Source: Artemisia argyi (Eukaryota > Streptophyta > Magnoliopsida > Asterales > Asteraceae). From it: 64,000 nucleotides of DNA. The translations under genes and the position numbers were made by a program. Below, piece by piece: positions 45,195 through 57,113 of the stretch (positions within the stretch are counted from its first letter, which is position 1; each line of letters opens with the position of its first letter). The stretch covers positions 107,256,228 through 107,320,227 of the forward strand of contig CM060693.1 in NCBI GenBank assembly GCA_030686995.1, written 5' to 3'. The notes under the pieces were generated by a model. That model did no database searches. It was not told the DNA's origin and worked only from the letters and a program-made list of their open reading frames with translations.

Positions 45195-46599
45195 ATGAAT
45201 AAAGCTTATGGAAGGAATTTACCTATAAGTTTTAAACGTCGTGAAAAACATGATGACATAGGATACCAAGGAAAACCAATCCTTGAACGAGGAAAGCTTT
45301 TATTAAAATATCAAAAAGATGAAAACCTGTTAGATTACCAAGTAAATCTTAGAAAGTTTGATAATAGTATAGAAATATAAAAGAAAGGTTAGATAATTGC
45401 TATAAAGATAATCCTTTAAAATTTTGTGACAAGAACTAGATAATGGCTAAACTAGAAATGAAAGACAAAGATAAAGAAATGAGGGTAAAACCCATGCGAT
45501 ATAACCCTGAAGATCAAAAAGAATTTCAAGTACGAATTAAAGAAATCTTAGATAGTAAATTAATAAGGCGTTGTCATAGACCCTCATAGTTCGCCAGCCT
45601 TTTTATTAAGAAAACATGCTGAAATAACAAGAGGCAAAGCAAGGACGATAATAAACTATAAAAAGTTAAATAAAAATACAATATTTGATGGGTACTTTTT
45701 ACCACATAATGAAAGTTTGATAAATGGGACCCGAAATAAAAAAGATGTTTTCTAAATTTGATTGTAAGAGTGGTTTTTGGCAAATAAAAATGTATCCTGA
45801 GAGTATAACATACACTGCATTTTCTACTCCACAAGGCCAATATGAGTAGTTAGTGTTACCTTTTGGACTAAAAAATGCTCCTCAAATATTTAAGAGGAAA
45901 ATGGATATTATTTTTAAAGAATATGATTTCATTTTTGTTTACATTGATGATATTTTAGTCTTATCTGATGATATAGGCACACACTTGAAGCACCTAGATA
46001 TTTTTGTAGATTTATGTATTAAAAATGGCTTAGCCTTATCAGAAAAGAAAACAAATTTGCTTCAAAAAGAAGAGTTAGGAAAACCATTTCAAAAGTTACT
46101 TAAAAGAGATAAGATATTCAGCTTCGATAAAGGCCTAGAAAGACATGTAAGAAAAATAAAAAACCTTTGTAAAGATTCACCGAAACTACAATTACCAAAA
46201 GAGGTTGATGATCTAATTTTAGAGACTGGTGCTTCTGAAAATAATTGGAGTGGTGTACTAGAAAATAGATTATAAAAAAGAAAAACATAAAATTGGAGAA
46301 AGTATTTGTAGATATTGTTTTGGCACTTTTAGTGATACAGAAACAAGATATCACATAAAAGAAAAAAGAATTATTAGTGATGGTAAGGAGTTGTCAAAAG
46401 TTTTATTATTTCTAGCTACTAAAAAGATTTTTGTTAAGAACCGATAATACTCAAGTAAAAGCCTTTATAAATAATAATTTGCCATCTAAACTTGAATTTA
46501 AAATATTAATCAGATGGCAAACTCTTTTATCTAGAGTATTGTTTTGATATAGAGATTAAAAAATCTGAAAGAATGTTTTAGCAGATTTCCTGACTTGAG
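45195..46599 (+). pseudogene. Endogenous caulimovirid reverse transcriptase/RNase H
   Basis: Continues the protease cut at 22535. A spacer-like start at 45195 ('MNKAYGRNLPISFKRREKHD') is followed by RT pieces in several frames: 'VKPMRYNPEDQKEFQVRIKE', 'KARTIINYKKLNKNTI', 'FSKFDCKSGFWQIKMYPES' and 'VLPFGLKNAPQIFKRKMD' with the catalytic 'VYIDDILVLSDD' at about 45940. RNase H remnants follow: 'TGASENNWSGVLENRL', 'RTDNTQVKAFINNNLPSKLE' and 'NVLADFLT'. Frameshifts near 45590, 45680, 45750 and 46270 and several stops break it. RT and RNase H copy pregenomic RNA to DNA in the particle. Confidence 0.8.
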
Positions 46600-47687
46600 A
46601 TGGAAAAGATCGTTGAAGATATTGATATATTGCTTACTCGCATGGATATAATGGTAAGAGAAATGATGGATACTGCTTCAGATATGGCAGAATTAATGGA
46701 TGTTATAGAAGTCATTCCAGAAAATATGGTTGAGATAAAAGGTATATTTAAAAGACAATGTTTGACAATCAAGGCAACTGCTGGAAATTATGGAATTGAA
46801 AACATTCAAATAATTTCTTATGAACAAATGATGGACATAATTTCTCAAAAATAAAATGAAATGGAGGTAAAGGGGTCATATTCTTTTAGACCCCAATCAG
46901 ATAAAACCTCAAGTTTTGAAAAAATCATTCAAAATCCAATTATTGAAGATCCGGTCGAATTATAAACTTTGATGATGAAAGAACTATATAGTTTTTTTTA
47001 ACACAGATACAATATTTGTTGATTTCAAGGGGGTATACCCAAGAATCAATTATTTGTAGGGTTGCAATCTTGACGAGATTAGATACTAGTACGAATTTGG
47101 GGCTGTAAACTCAGTTTATCTTACACCCCCTAATTTCCCAGAAATATCCAAGATGCCAATGTGGCTGCAAAATTCTCTAAAAGAATGTTATAAGAATAAT
47201 CCTTTGATAAATTATATGCTCAATTGATGCTGAAATTCCTATCAGCCGGACTAGATTTTCATTAAGAGAATAGGTATCCAGTGTACCACTTCATCCAACT
47301 AGTAAAAGCTAAAGATAAAGAAAATAAAATGAAGACATTTAGAAAGCCATTTTATGGATTTTACACAGGAGGGATACATATAAGATCTATTGGATTAAGA
47401 ATAATTTTACAAGCAATGGAGACAACCCTAAAAAGGGATTTTAGGACATATGGTGGAGAAAGTATTTTTTTCTCCAATAATGATCGCTCTGGCAAGGAGA
47501 TCACCTCCAAGGACTATAACATACCTCCAACAGAGAATGAAAAGGATTGTAAGAGGTATAATTAAATCAAACCCAGATGCTCAAAAAAGATTTTGTGTGC
47601 AAAGAAATCACCAAGGAGAAGGAGGAGAAATATGTCCAGCATGTTCGAAGGGCAAAGAGATAACAATAATCCCTGATGATTAAAGTT
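46600..47687 (+). pseudogene. Endogenous caulimovirid transactivator/inclusion-body-like ORF
   Basis: An open frame at 46600-46854 ('MEKIVEDIDILLTRMDIMVR' onward, 84 residues, helical and acidic) starts at the end of RNase H, where cavemo- and solendoviruses place their last ORF. Broken continuation: 'IFVDFKGVYPRI' (about 47010-47045) resembles the transactivator core that allows polycistronic translation. 'KPFYGFYTGGIHIRSIGLRI' (47341-47400) and a basic tail 'DAQKRFCVQRNHQG' follow, with stops at 46852, 46964 and others. Assignment is by position and weak motif similarity. Confidence 0.5.
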
Positions 47688-47688
47688 A

Positions 47689-47722
47689 CTAGTTAGATAA
47701 CCCGCGCGTTGTGGCGGGGCGT
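47689..47722 (-). mobile_element. Helitron-type 3' terminus
   Basis: On the minus strand it reads a GC hairpin (CCCGC-8 nt-GCGGG, stem arms 47714-47718 and 47701-47705) then 'TTATCTAA' and CTAG at 47692-47689, followed by T (47688). That is the 3' end of a Helitron (hairpin about 10 bases before CTRR, inserted at A/T). The element would extend to higher coordinates; its 5' TC end is not identified. 47723-47898 holds nothing else recognisable. Confidence 0.6.
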
Positions 47723-47898
47723 TTTGATAAAGAAGCAGTTTAGATTGTTTGTGTACAAAAGCATTTTGTAAGATGGCGCACAAAAGAATGGGTACTATAT
47801 CTGTTTTTGTACACCACATGCAGATAAAGTTTTGAAACAAATAAATTGCAGAACATGTGATGTAAATCGTAAACGAAAATTACACTTGCCAAATCGAT

Positions 47899-49825
47899 AA
47901 ACCCTAACTAGGTTCTCTCTCCCCATGGAGATTTCCGGCCGCCATTCACCTATTATTTTCCGGCCATAAACCATTCCTTAACACGTCCTCTCTATCTTCT
48001 AACGATCTTATTCATTCCTAGATATGCAATACGTTGTTTTGGTTTGAGTTTTTATATTAAGTGATGGCGGCGTTGCTTTTTCTATTTTTATATCTTACGA
48101 AATCTCTTTTGGTGTAAAAACGAATCCCTAACTCTCGATACACTTTCTTACGATTCTACTTTGATCGTGGGTCGGTGTGTCTCATAAATTCGTTTTTATA
48201 TCTTGCTTTTGTTAGTGATCAATTCTTTATTGCATGGTAACTGATCGTGGGTCGGTGATTCTTTATTATTCATAAGATTTGTTTCCAATTGCTTAAGGGT
48301 TGGATCACTGATTGGCTGCTATACCTTTTATATCGTGGGTCGGTGATATATTACTTCTTATATTACTCACGTGGTACGCTTTGATGCACATGCACTCATG
48401 CATATTATTCTCCTAAGGCGTTTTATGGTGTGGATCTGTTATGCTTTGATGCCATACAAAACCCTAATTTTTTAGGGTTTTGTTCATTGTAATATCTGCT
48501 GCTGTAGGGTGCTTGTTCGATCGATTAGGCTAATGGGTATTATTTTTCTACGATCTTCAAGATTGGTGAAGCGTGGCATGTTCAGGTTTTGAAGATAGTT
48601 GGTTTTCATTGATCGACTAATTTTAACATGGTGCGTTTTGGATGATACTGTTTCTATGCAATCATGTTTATAAAACCCTTTTTAGGGTTTTGATTTTCTT
48701 AATGGGTCATTAATGATTGATGTGCTGCGGCTGCTTGTTATTATGTAATAGCCCTTATTAGGGCTTGTTTGTTGGCTGCATGTTCTTGATCAGATGGTTG
48801 TCACCGGTTTGTGGGTTTTGGGAGAGATGGAAGTCACTTGGCATATTAGGGTATTGTCACCCTATGGAGGTCATGCTTTGTTTTTGATGGTCATGCATAA
48901 TGGTTTCTGTATTCTAATCTCTGTGTTGCTATGGTGATGAGACAAAGCTGGTTGGGTTGTGTTATGCTTTCTCTTGCTGCTTTTGGACCGAATCTGTTTG
49001 GAAGAGATGTATGGCATATTATTGAAGGTGTAGGGTTATACCTACTGTTGGTTTCAATTGGAGTATGCTGTTTTTGCTGATCTAATTGATGGTATATGTA
49101 AGTTAAGTTTCTAGGGTAACTTATTCAAAAATCCTTGACTCGTTCAATAGGAACACTTCATTATTTTCTATTGATCGTTTATTGGTGGTTCGATCTATAT
49201 ACTTGAGTTCTATATTTTGTGCTGGATCGATGCTGCTTGGGTACGACCTCATGTTGGTGGGTTCATGTCCATTAGCCTTTGGGTAGGTCGTTTTTGCAGG
49301 TTAGGGTTGTATAGCCCTATGTTTGTCTACGACTGATCAAGATACAAGGTTTTTCATTCTTAGCTTGAGGTTCATGCTTTTTGAAACTTCTAGTACATGA
49401 GGTATTGGATCAAGTTGTAGTGTTGGTTTGATTCAGTTTGGATCAATAAAGATCGGTGTAGTTGTTGGATCAATTGTGTGGATGGGCGCGTTTCTATTCT
49501 ACCTTGGTTTCGGCTGCATCGTTGAAGGTCATGGACTTCTATAACGACAAGAAAAGATTCAAGTTTATCCTTGATGTTTTTATTTGTAATTTGATAGTCG
49601 TTGTAGTTTTATGTTCATGTATTTGTTATAAGCATGTTTGTTTGGCTAGTTGCACATGTTGTGCAGGTTAGTTTTAAGAATGGTTTGTCATTCTTAGATA
49701 GGTGTCTTATATGTGTCCTAAGGGACTGGGGGCGAGGGAAATCACCCTCGTCATTTTGTACTTCAACGTTTTTTGGATAATATATTTGCCAGGGTGAATT
49801 AACCCTTTTACCCAAAAAAAAAAAA
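47899..49825 (+). mobile_element. 1.9 kb poly(A) retroposon, copy 2
   Basis: Homologous to 28752-30650 from 'aaccctaac' to 'ttttaccc' plus 12 A (49814-49825). Contains three 'TCGTGGGTCGGTG' motifs (near 48165, 48243 and 48332) and hairpins TTAGGGT-N-ACCCTAT at 48846-48865 and TTAGGGTT-N-AGCCCTAT at 49301-49320. The flanks 'caaatcgata' and 'caaaatgata' may be a degraded target duplication. No long ORF. Clearly more diverged from copy 1 than the LTR pairs here are from each other. Confidence 0.7.
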
Positions 49826-50726
49826 GCAACAAAATGATAGATATTAACTTCAAATCTATATATACTAAATATCTATACATAAGGTTTATGAGTAAAAGTC
49901 TTGCCACTTAGCAGTTTGTCTCCAAAGCTGATAAGTTAACACAAATGGTGGAAAGAAATTTCTAATACTTAAAGTTTCTGATATAGCTTTCAACACATAA
50001 TGTAAGTAATTCAGCAAAGTATAACAAATAAGATTTTAGTACATATGTTTTATGTGGTTTAGCTTCTGATGATGAATTTGCTCAGGGACTATCCACCTTG
50101 ATCATAACCAAAAGGCAAAGCAACTATTTTCTGATCTCCCTGTTTTGTTCCTGAAAAAATCACAACAACAATTAAACACTAAAGGTTGAAACTATATTTA
50201 GACTATTACAATAATAGAAAAATAGATTACCATAGCTTACCTCTTTTGAACCATTGGCCGACTACCCTTCGTCTGACCTTAACCATTTCCTTCTGAAGCT
50301 ATCACCCATCTGGAACTGAGAATACCATAAACATGTATACAGATAAGAAATTCAAATACCGTTTAACTAAGAGGCAAATAACATCATTTTACCAGTGATT
50401 GTTGCTCCTTTAACCAAAAAAAAGAGGCAAATAATAGCAAGGGAATGAAGCACCTGTAATTGATGTAGACGTCCACTGAGTCCACCTGGTCGATGCACCC
50501 ATCAAACACACTTAGCAACTCAGTCACTGAACCCAGAGACTGACCCAATCACCAAACTCGCCCCTGAAAACACCCCATGGACACAGAGCCTGAACACAGT
50601 CATTGAACCACACAGAATCGAACCTCAATATGTCGTGACTCGATCACTGAATTAATGAACGACACTAGCTGAACTCACCTTCTTACTCCAAAAATATCAG
50701 ATCTATAAAATGTCGAGATTCAGGGT
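49826..50726. other. Non-coding flank of the SART-1 fragment
   Basis: No gene visible. On the minus strand 50240-50330 has a weak exon-like frame ('FQMGDSFRRKWLRSDEG') between AG and GT, which may belong with the SART-1 piece but is unsupported. 'cctttaaccaaaaaaaa' near 50410 resembles the retroposon tail. Confidence 0.4.
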
Positions 50727-51006
50727 TAATAGATCATGCCTCGGATCTTTTGCTTTCCTCTCTTTAGGCCTGTCTTTGTGCATCAGCATGTGAACCACAG
50801 TCCGCTGAACCCAATCTTGCGTACCAGCCTTTTGCTTCAGGCGCCTGAAGGCCCAACTTTTCTTTTTTTCTTAGCGATTTCTTTTTCTTGGGCTTTTGGA
50901 ACTTTAGCATTTTGTGACCATTGTAATAGTCTGCTGAGACTTTTCCGGTCGATGTAAGATCTTCAAAGTGAGAAGTCACAGATGTGTCATCTATTCTCCT
51001 ACAGAG
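50727..51006 (-). pseudogene. SART-1 family (DOT2/MDF) exon fragment
   Basis: SART-1/DOT2 is the U4/U6.U5 tri-snRNP splicing factor. After acceptor ATGCAG (minus strand) it reads 'RRIDDTSVTSHFEDLTSTGK', 'VSADYYNGHKMLKFQKPKKK', 'KSLRKKEKLGLQAPEAKG', then 'SADCGSHADAQRQA*REE' and 'KRSEA'. The lysine block 'KPKKKKSLRKKEKL' followed by RQA-x-REE-x-x-RSEA is the family signature. The usual 'DALEAEAVSAGLG' part has drifted and a stop replaces the residue after RQA. One exon only, a displaced fragment. Confidence 0.75.
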
Positions 51007-51251
51007 CTGCATATTATAGAAAACGTAAGGTACATAACACATATTGAATTAAAACATATCATATAATCAATATTAAATAAATTGTATGGAATAAATTGAT
51101 AGCTGACCAATAGGATTAGCCGAGCCACCATAGGAATGAATTATGACCATATCTCTAAAACGTCACAGACGTATTTGTTGGCATAACAATTGACATCATT
51201 ACTTTATCTTCAGGTTTATGTGTCTGATGGTCATATCTGACTTGTTAGAAA

Positions 51252-51426
<175 letters not shown>

Positions 51427-51560
51427 TTTTTTATCACTTTTTTTTGGGACACTCCATTTAGTTTTCATTAGTTTTGTTTGAGCTGGTTTGGTTAAGGTGC
51501 CTAGGATGTGAAAGGGTGGACAATTAACGCATGTTCATGCATGTGTTAATGAATCAATGA

Positions 51561-51728
51561 TGAAAAATTGTTTGTATTGAGCAGTCTAAGAGGGGCAATT
51601 AAAGCAAGTGCCTTTATAAGGTACATAGAAACACAAACTAATAATGAAAAATTGTTTGTATTGGGCATTCCAAGAGGGGCAATTAAAGCAAGTGCCTTTA
51701 TAAGGCATATAGCAATACAAATGAATAG
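51561..51728 (+). promoter_or_regulatory. Tandem 84-base promoter-like duplication
   Basis: Unit 1 begins 'tgaaaaattgtttgtattg' at 51561 and unit 2 repeats it from 51645, about 90% alike. Each unit ends in CCTTTATAAGG, an imperfect palindrome that contains a TATA-like TTTATAA. The second TATA (51697-51704) lies about 105 bases before the ATG at 51808, a normal plant distance, so the duplication doubles a core promoter. Confidence 0.6.
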
Positions 51729-51807
51729 TCATTAAGAAAGTAAAACTACAACTAAAACACACACACACACATCCTCAAAAAGAACCTTTCATAATAAAAG
51801 AAAGAAA

Positions 51808-52167
51808 ATGACAACACCTACGCCATTCTGCAAGGAGCTTGCTCCTGCTGCGGGTTCGAGTTTAGTTAGAGATATGATGGTGGTAAAGTTTCAGAGGGAG
51901 GTTACAGTGACATTGTTAGATGAAGCTGAGTTAAGAAAGAAAGCCAAAGAAATAATGTCTCGTGTGGCTGAGAGGGATTTGGTGCTTGTTGAGATGGAGC
52001 TTTTGTTTTCTTTTGACTCTACTGTGCATAGCATTTCAGAACTCAACAACTTGCAAACCCAAGATCTGACAGAAGTGTCACTGATCTTGGTGAATGTGGT
52101 CAAGAAACATAAGCGAGCATCAGAGCTTTTGTCGTTGATTGAGAAGCTGAAGTGTTTGCCGTTCTGA
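51808..52167 (+). CDS. Intact 119-residue protein of unknown function
   Basis: Start ATG 51808 (context 'aaagaaaATGAC'), stop TGA 52165. No intron is needed. Sequence begins 'MTTPTPFCKELAPAAGSSLV' and ends 'KHKRASELLSLIEKLKCLPF'. It is mainly helical: an amphipathic segment 'ELRKKAKEIMSRVAERD' (residues about 46-62), a hydrophobic stretch 'LVLVEMELLFSF', then 'QTQDLTEVSLILVNVVKKHK'. No signal peptide or clear membrane segment. A TATA-like box lies upstream in a duplicated unit; downstream there is a T-rich 3' region. Codon use is normal and there is no lesion, in contrast to everything around it. I do not recognise the family; it could be a young gene, or a retrocopy of an intronless exon. 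Confidence 0.6.
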   Translation: MTTPTPFCKELAPAAGSSLVRDMMVVKFQREVTVTLLDEAELRKKAKEIMSRVAERDLVLVEMELLFSFDSTVHSISELNNLQTQDLTEVSLILVNVVKKHKRASELLSLIEKLKCLPF

Positions 52168-52398
52168 TGTTGGCTGATTTGTGTTTTCAAAATACGTATC
52201 TTGGGTTTAGGGTTAGTTGGGAGTGTCTAGGGTTTTGGGGGATATTTTGTTGAAATGTTTAATGGTTTAAATCAGTGGATGATTAATATGAAAAAAAGAC
52301 CCTTGTTATATGTTGGTTTTATTTGTGGTGCTAGTGTTTAAGTAATGCAAGATTCAGAATGGTAAAGTTTTTTGTTGAAACATACCTGTTTATTTTCT

Positions 52399-52453
<55 letters not shown>

Positions 52454-52794
52454 GGCAGCGTTATGGCCTTGGGTTTATTAATTCGCTCTGTCTATTTGTC
52501 AATCTGTTTAAAAAAACAATAAGCACCTATTCATTTTCTCAGCAAATAAGCAGTCTAATAAGTAAACACAAAATGAGTATGCCTAATCCTAATAGTGTAT
52601 GAATTGTAATTTTAGACAACAACTTTGATTATATAAGATAAATTTTTTTTGATCTATTATAAACATCAGAAAACTAATATAATGTCTTCCCAATCGGTAG
52701 TAGTCAATCAGTAAATAACACGCATAAGAGTTATATTTCTATCTAAATATCCACAAACAAAGAATGAAACATGTCTATGCATTTACCTGATTTG
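52168..52794. other. 3' flank with long poly-T
   Basis: Poly-T of about 50 bases at 52400-52451; on the minus strand this could be the tail of a retroposon. No gene. Confidence 0.6.
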
Positions 52795-53115
52795 GTAAGC
52801 GTAGTTGCAATCGAAAGGCTGGAATAAGCCTTGTGATCATATCTGCTCATGCTGGTGCGGTATTTACCCACGCATCGAGAGCCTCTGCCACCTAATGGTA
52901 AAGCTGAGAACCCAAACAATAGTTAAATTAGTAACATATGTTACCGAATCCATAATTAAAATAACGTCATAATGTCTAGTGTGAAAATCTAATATGCACC
53001 AAATGTTATTATTATTTAACCACGTAAAATCATGCTCCCCTGGCATACTGCAAAGGCGTAGGTGGAAGGCACCAATCCACAACTGCAATGACCATCTCAG
53101 CTACCCATGCCCCTG
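52795..53115 (-). pseudogene. Exon-like fragments of an unidentified gene, minus strand
   Basis: Minus frame 53115-53025 reads 'DSGAWVAEMVIAVVDWCLPP' 'TPLQYARGA'. A second piece, 52898-52795, reads 'VAEALDAWVNTAPA*ADMIT' 'RLIPAFRLQLRLPNQ' after an ATTAG acceptor, with one TGA. Both look like real coding sequence, but no family is recognised. The exon-like piece at 63.6 kb on the same strand may be from the same gene, with element 3 inserted between. Confidence 0.35.
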
Positions 53116-53172
53116 AATCGGAAAATGTCAGTGGCGGGATGTAACATAAACATAGTTGTCTTAAATATTTTT

Positions 53173-56100
53173 TGTCACAACTCACCATTTCAGGTCATTT
53201 CAGGTCATTTCCCGAACTTTGGAAAACACTATTCATCAAACACTATTCATCAAAACACTATTCATCGTTTTACTATTCATCGTTTTCGAGGTCAGTTTGA
53301 TATTCTGAGAAACTTTTGGGAAATTTACTATTCACTGAACACTATTCATTTCCGGAAAAGTTTTCACTATTCACTTGCATTACACATTTCATCGTAAATT
53401 TAGTTTACGGGTATTCAAATTCGCGTAACCGTATTGGTTCAGGTGCGAATTCATGCATTATCAGTAATGACTTTTCATACGGACTGGAGATAGTCTGCAT
53501 ATCATCATAACAGCATTTTCATGTTATACCACTCTCAGGATTTTCAAATTTATATATTTGATACATTTAACGTTTTTACGTATAAGTATTTATAGTAAAC
53601 GTTAACACCCGGTTTATACACGACGAATATATCTAAATATTCCCACAATGGTCCCGACATATTTTTATATCCATTTTAACATCATAAAAGTTATAACATT
53701 CAGTTACCCAGTATTTTGGAAATTTATTTTATTTATAACGTACGCTTATGAATATAACGACGGTTTTCGTGAAAACTAAACAATAATCACCCGATCACTC
53801 AGTAAATGTACCCAACATATTTTTAATATGTTTTTAACATTATTATAACTTTATTTCATCCCGGTTAACTTCGTGAACATTTATTTCTATTAAACCCGGT
53901 ACCCGATTTTAACGAATAACACGTAATAACACTTAACGTTACACTAAATTCCTAATTAAATACCAAGTACCCCTACCCCCCCCCCCCCCCTTTTCTCTTT
54001 GAAAACCAGCCCCCTAAAGTCCTCATTAGGATAACACTTAAAAATCTTAACCTTGTGCATTTATTTGTGATTATTATACATTATAAGTAACTAAATATCT
54101 TATCCATTTTTAGATCAAAACTTCATCTCATCTCCTTCCTCCCTTGCAAACCCACGACCAAACCATTAATCCATGATCAAGTGATCTTTTTCCAAAAGTT
54201 ATAACACCAAACTTGTTCATTATACTTTCCTAATCAAGAATCAAACAAGAAATACACAAGTAATCCAAGCATACTCATCATCTAATCATCTCATTTTATC
54301 AAGTAAGTTATCAACTTTATTTTTACATGAATCATCTTATATTTACTTGTATTTCATGAGTTCCATGCTAAAAACCATGTACAACTAGCTATACCACCAT
54401 TTATTTTGTCAAAAATGGAACATACAAACCCTAACTTTTTATTTATGAATCCCCTTGCTATAATAACTTGGTTAGGAGTCCATGGCACCCTAAGAAGGTG
54501 TATGGTAGGATTAGATTAGCTATGTGGTGATTACAAGAGGTTTGGTGATGGTAGAAATTAGTTATAAACCTTGAAAACTTGATTTGGAACATGTTTTTGA
54601 CATGCTGTCCCATTTTGTGAAAACCTGGAAAATCAGTAAACACCAAGGGAACTTTGGCAAAATTTTTAGAAAATACTTTCAAAAACGAATCCGTAGGCGA
54701 AAGAACGGATTAAAAAGAGTTTATAACGAAGAAGTTATGATTCTTGCAAGATTGTTGACGAAAAGTATTTTCTGGAAATTTGTTGCTGTTGGACGTTTTT
54801 CATTGGTCAAAAAGAGGCTTTAGACGTAACCCGGAGGAGCCGAGCTTTCCAAAATATATTACTACATACTAAGACGTAACCGTGGATATAAAGAACAAGT
54901 AAAACGGACAAGTAACGACAAAGATATTCACGTTTGAATATCGGCTAAACCCATTTTTTATTTGACAGCTTTTAATAAAAATTGGCACAAAAACTACGAA
55001 GTACTTTTATAAGCTAGAAATAATATCAAGTACCAAATTTTATAACTAATGAAGTATTAGTTATTACAAGTATATTTTCATCATTTCAAGGCGATATTTC
55101 AAGGATTACAACCCGAGGATTTCAACACTAACATGGAAACATACGATATATATATAAGTATATATATATTGCAACTAGCTTATTATATTTTCTAATAGCA
55201 ATATTTTTCCAAATTCTTGGATTATATATTTTGATAACACAAGTGTTTTTACAAAGAGTAGAGTGGTATAGGAACATGAGCATGGACATTCATAACATCA
55301 TTTGGTGATCTAAATGAGATCATTCATCATTCATATTAGGTTGCGGCTAGTGTGCGCGCCTTGTTTTTCAGCTCATTACATGTTCATGGTACCATCATAT
55401 TGGGTTGCGACAGCTAATTGTTCATTGGTGTTCATTTCATTTCATCACGGTTTCATCAGTTAAGGTGAGTTTTCATAGCCCCGTTTTCAATTCAACATTT
55501 TTGATTGTTTTCAAATCCCACGGGGGGAATACATTGCATCAATCATTTTAGTACGAGCCCAAGTATTCAAACATGTACATAGCTTAAGTAACCTTGCCAT
55601 GTGAAAAGTCCCCTGTAACATCATGAACCGTTAATTTACCGTTAAGCGAGAGTGAGTGGATAGATCTATCGAGGGTGACGCCTCCATCCGTGGTAGTGAT
55701 TACCAACAGTAAGCGGATGCATGTCATGTCTTTTACATTTGAATGTTTCGGCAGAACATTCGGGAGGGGCATAGAGTTTCATCAGTCATAGCTTCGGTGT
55801 CATGAGCTTAAGACTATTGTACAATTTTCATGAGATTTTTATCTTGCACTTTTACTTGTGGTGGCCGTACATCATTACATTTTACAAACCTATGGAATTC
55901 ACCAACATTCGTGTTGACGTTTTAGCAATGTATTTCAGGTTATTAAGGTAGCTCATGTGACATGCATTTGGACCTTCATGGAGTCGCGGAGTCGACGCGT
56001 CTCATCATTATTTCATGCACTTATGTAAATATTTGATCTAGTATGACTTGTTTTTCATAAACATGCAACACATTTTGGGGACCTCATTTTGTAAACTCTG

Positions 56101-56236
56101 AATTATTTCAATGATCAAATGCAGTATTTTCCAAACGACACTTTAGGTCGTTCAATGTAACTGTAACTGTGGTGCTATGACAGACACCCCCAGGTATTCC
56201 ATTCCGCTGCAAGTCAGGTAAATTGGGGGTGTGACA
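53173..56236 (+). repeat. 5' LTR of element 3
   Basis: TGTCACAACT...GGGTGTGACA, 3064 bases. Compared with the 3' LTR it has about ten single-base differences, an extra segment of about 260 bases (55288-55540) and lacks about 25 bases present at 61640. C run of 15 at 53976-53990. Confidence 0.9.
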
Positions 56237-56239
56237 GAT

Positions 56240-56251
56240 TGGCATCAGAGC
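56240..56251 (+). promoter_or_regulatory. Primer-binding site of element 3
   Basis: TGGCATCAGAGC, one mismatch from the tRNA-Met complement, three bases after the LTR. Confidence 0.85.
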
Positions 56252-56433
56252 TAAGGTTATAGCGAACTAGGATGTATCTTGGACCCTAGACTATAACCGC
56301 ATCATCATAGCATCTCATCATTTCATCATAAGTGCATAATCATGATACATGTTGTTTCATGCATACCCTGTGCGAGTTATTTATACTCATATCCGTATAT
56401 GTATATCATTTTATTGACCTGGTTCACAAGTGA

Positions 56434-56880
56434 CATGTCTTCAGATACTCACCCTGACATCCTTTTATCGGATTCCGACATTGAAGATGCCTTGTCATCT
56501 TCCACTACCATTATACCACCAGTTGCATTTACACCACCATTAGTACTATTGATTTGCCATAGGAACAGGGTTTTCCTATCATTCAGCCCGTACATAGAAT
56601 GCCTTTTGGTAGTGTATTCAGAATTAATCTTAATGGACTTATTAGGATGCTTATTGCAAGGAAGATAGTGTGCTTTCTTTCCATCACTAGTAGGGCACTT
56701 ACTACTCAGGTACTATCACCACCATCAGTTACTTATTACACTATTGGCCTTCCCACAGTGTGTACTTTAGTTTTACCTTTTGGATGTCGCGAGGTAGCGC
56801 GAAAGAGGGTAGTATTCCATTCACTAGTACCATCATTGTCATTTCCTTTTCCATTCCCACTTGCCATGAACTAGATAACA
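56434..56880 (+). pseudogene. Remnant of the extra ORF, element 3
   Basis: 'MSSDTHPDILLSDSDIEDAL' and 'SSSTTIIPPVAFTPP' match the start of the 35787 ORF of element 2. The Pro-rich and coiled-coil parts are lost after frameshifts. Confidence 0.7.
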
Positions 56881-57113
56881 TCTAGTAGATAATACCAATA
56901 ACACGGACTCAACAGAAACATCCGCAGATTCTTCAGGAATGGTTCAGAACCTACATTATCTAAGATTTGATAGATGCGCAACTTCAGACACCACTTCAGG
57001 ACTATCTCGACCTTATGATGCCACAAACCTGATTTCACACAGAGGGACACCAGGAAGTCCCTAGACTAGATTTATATCCTCACTAGCTTTTACTATTATC
57101 CTAGCGACAGAAG

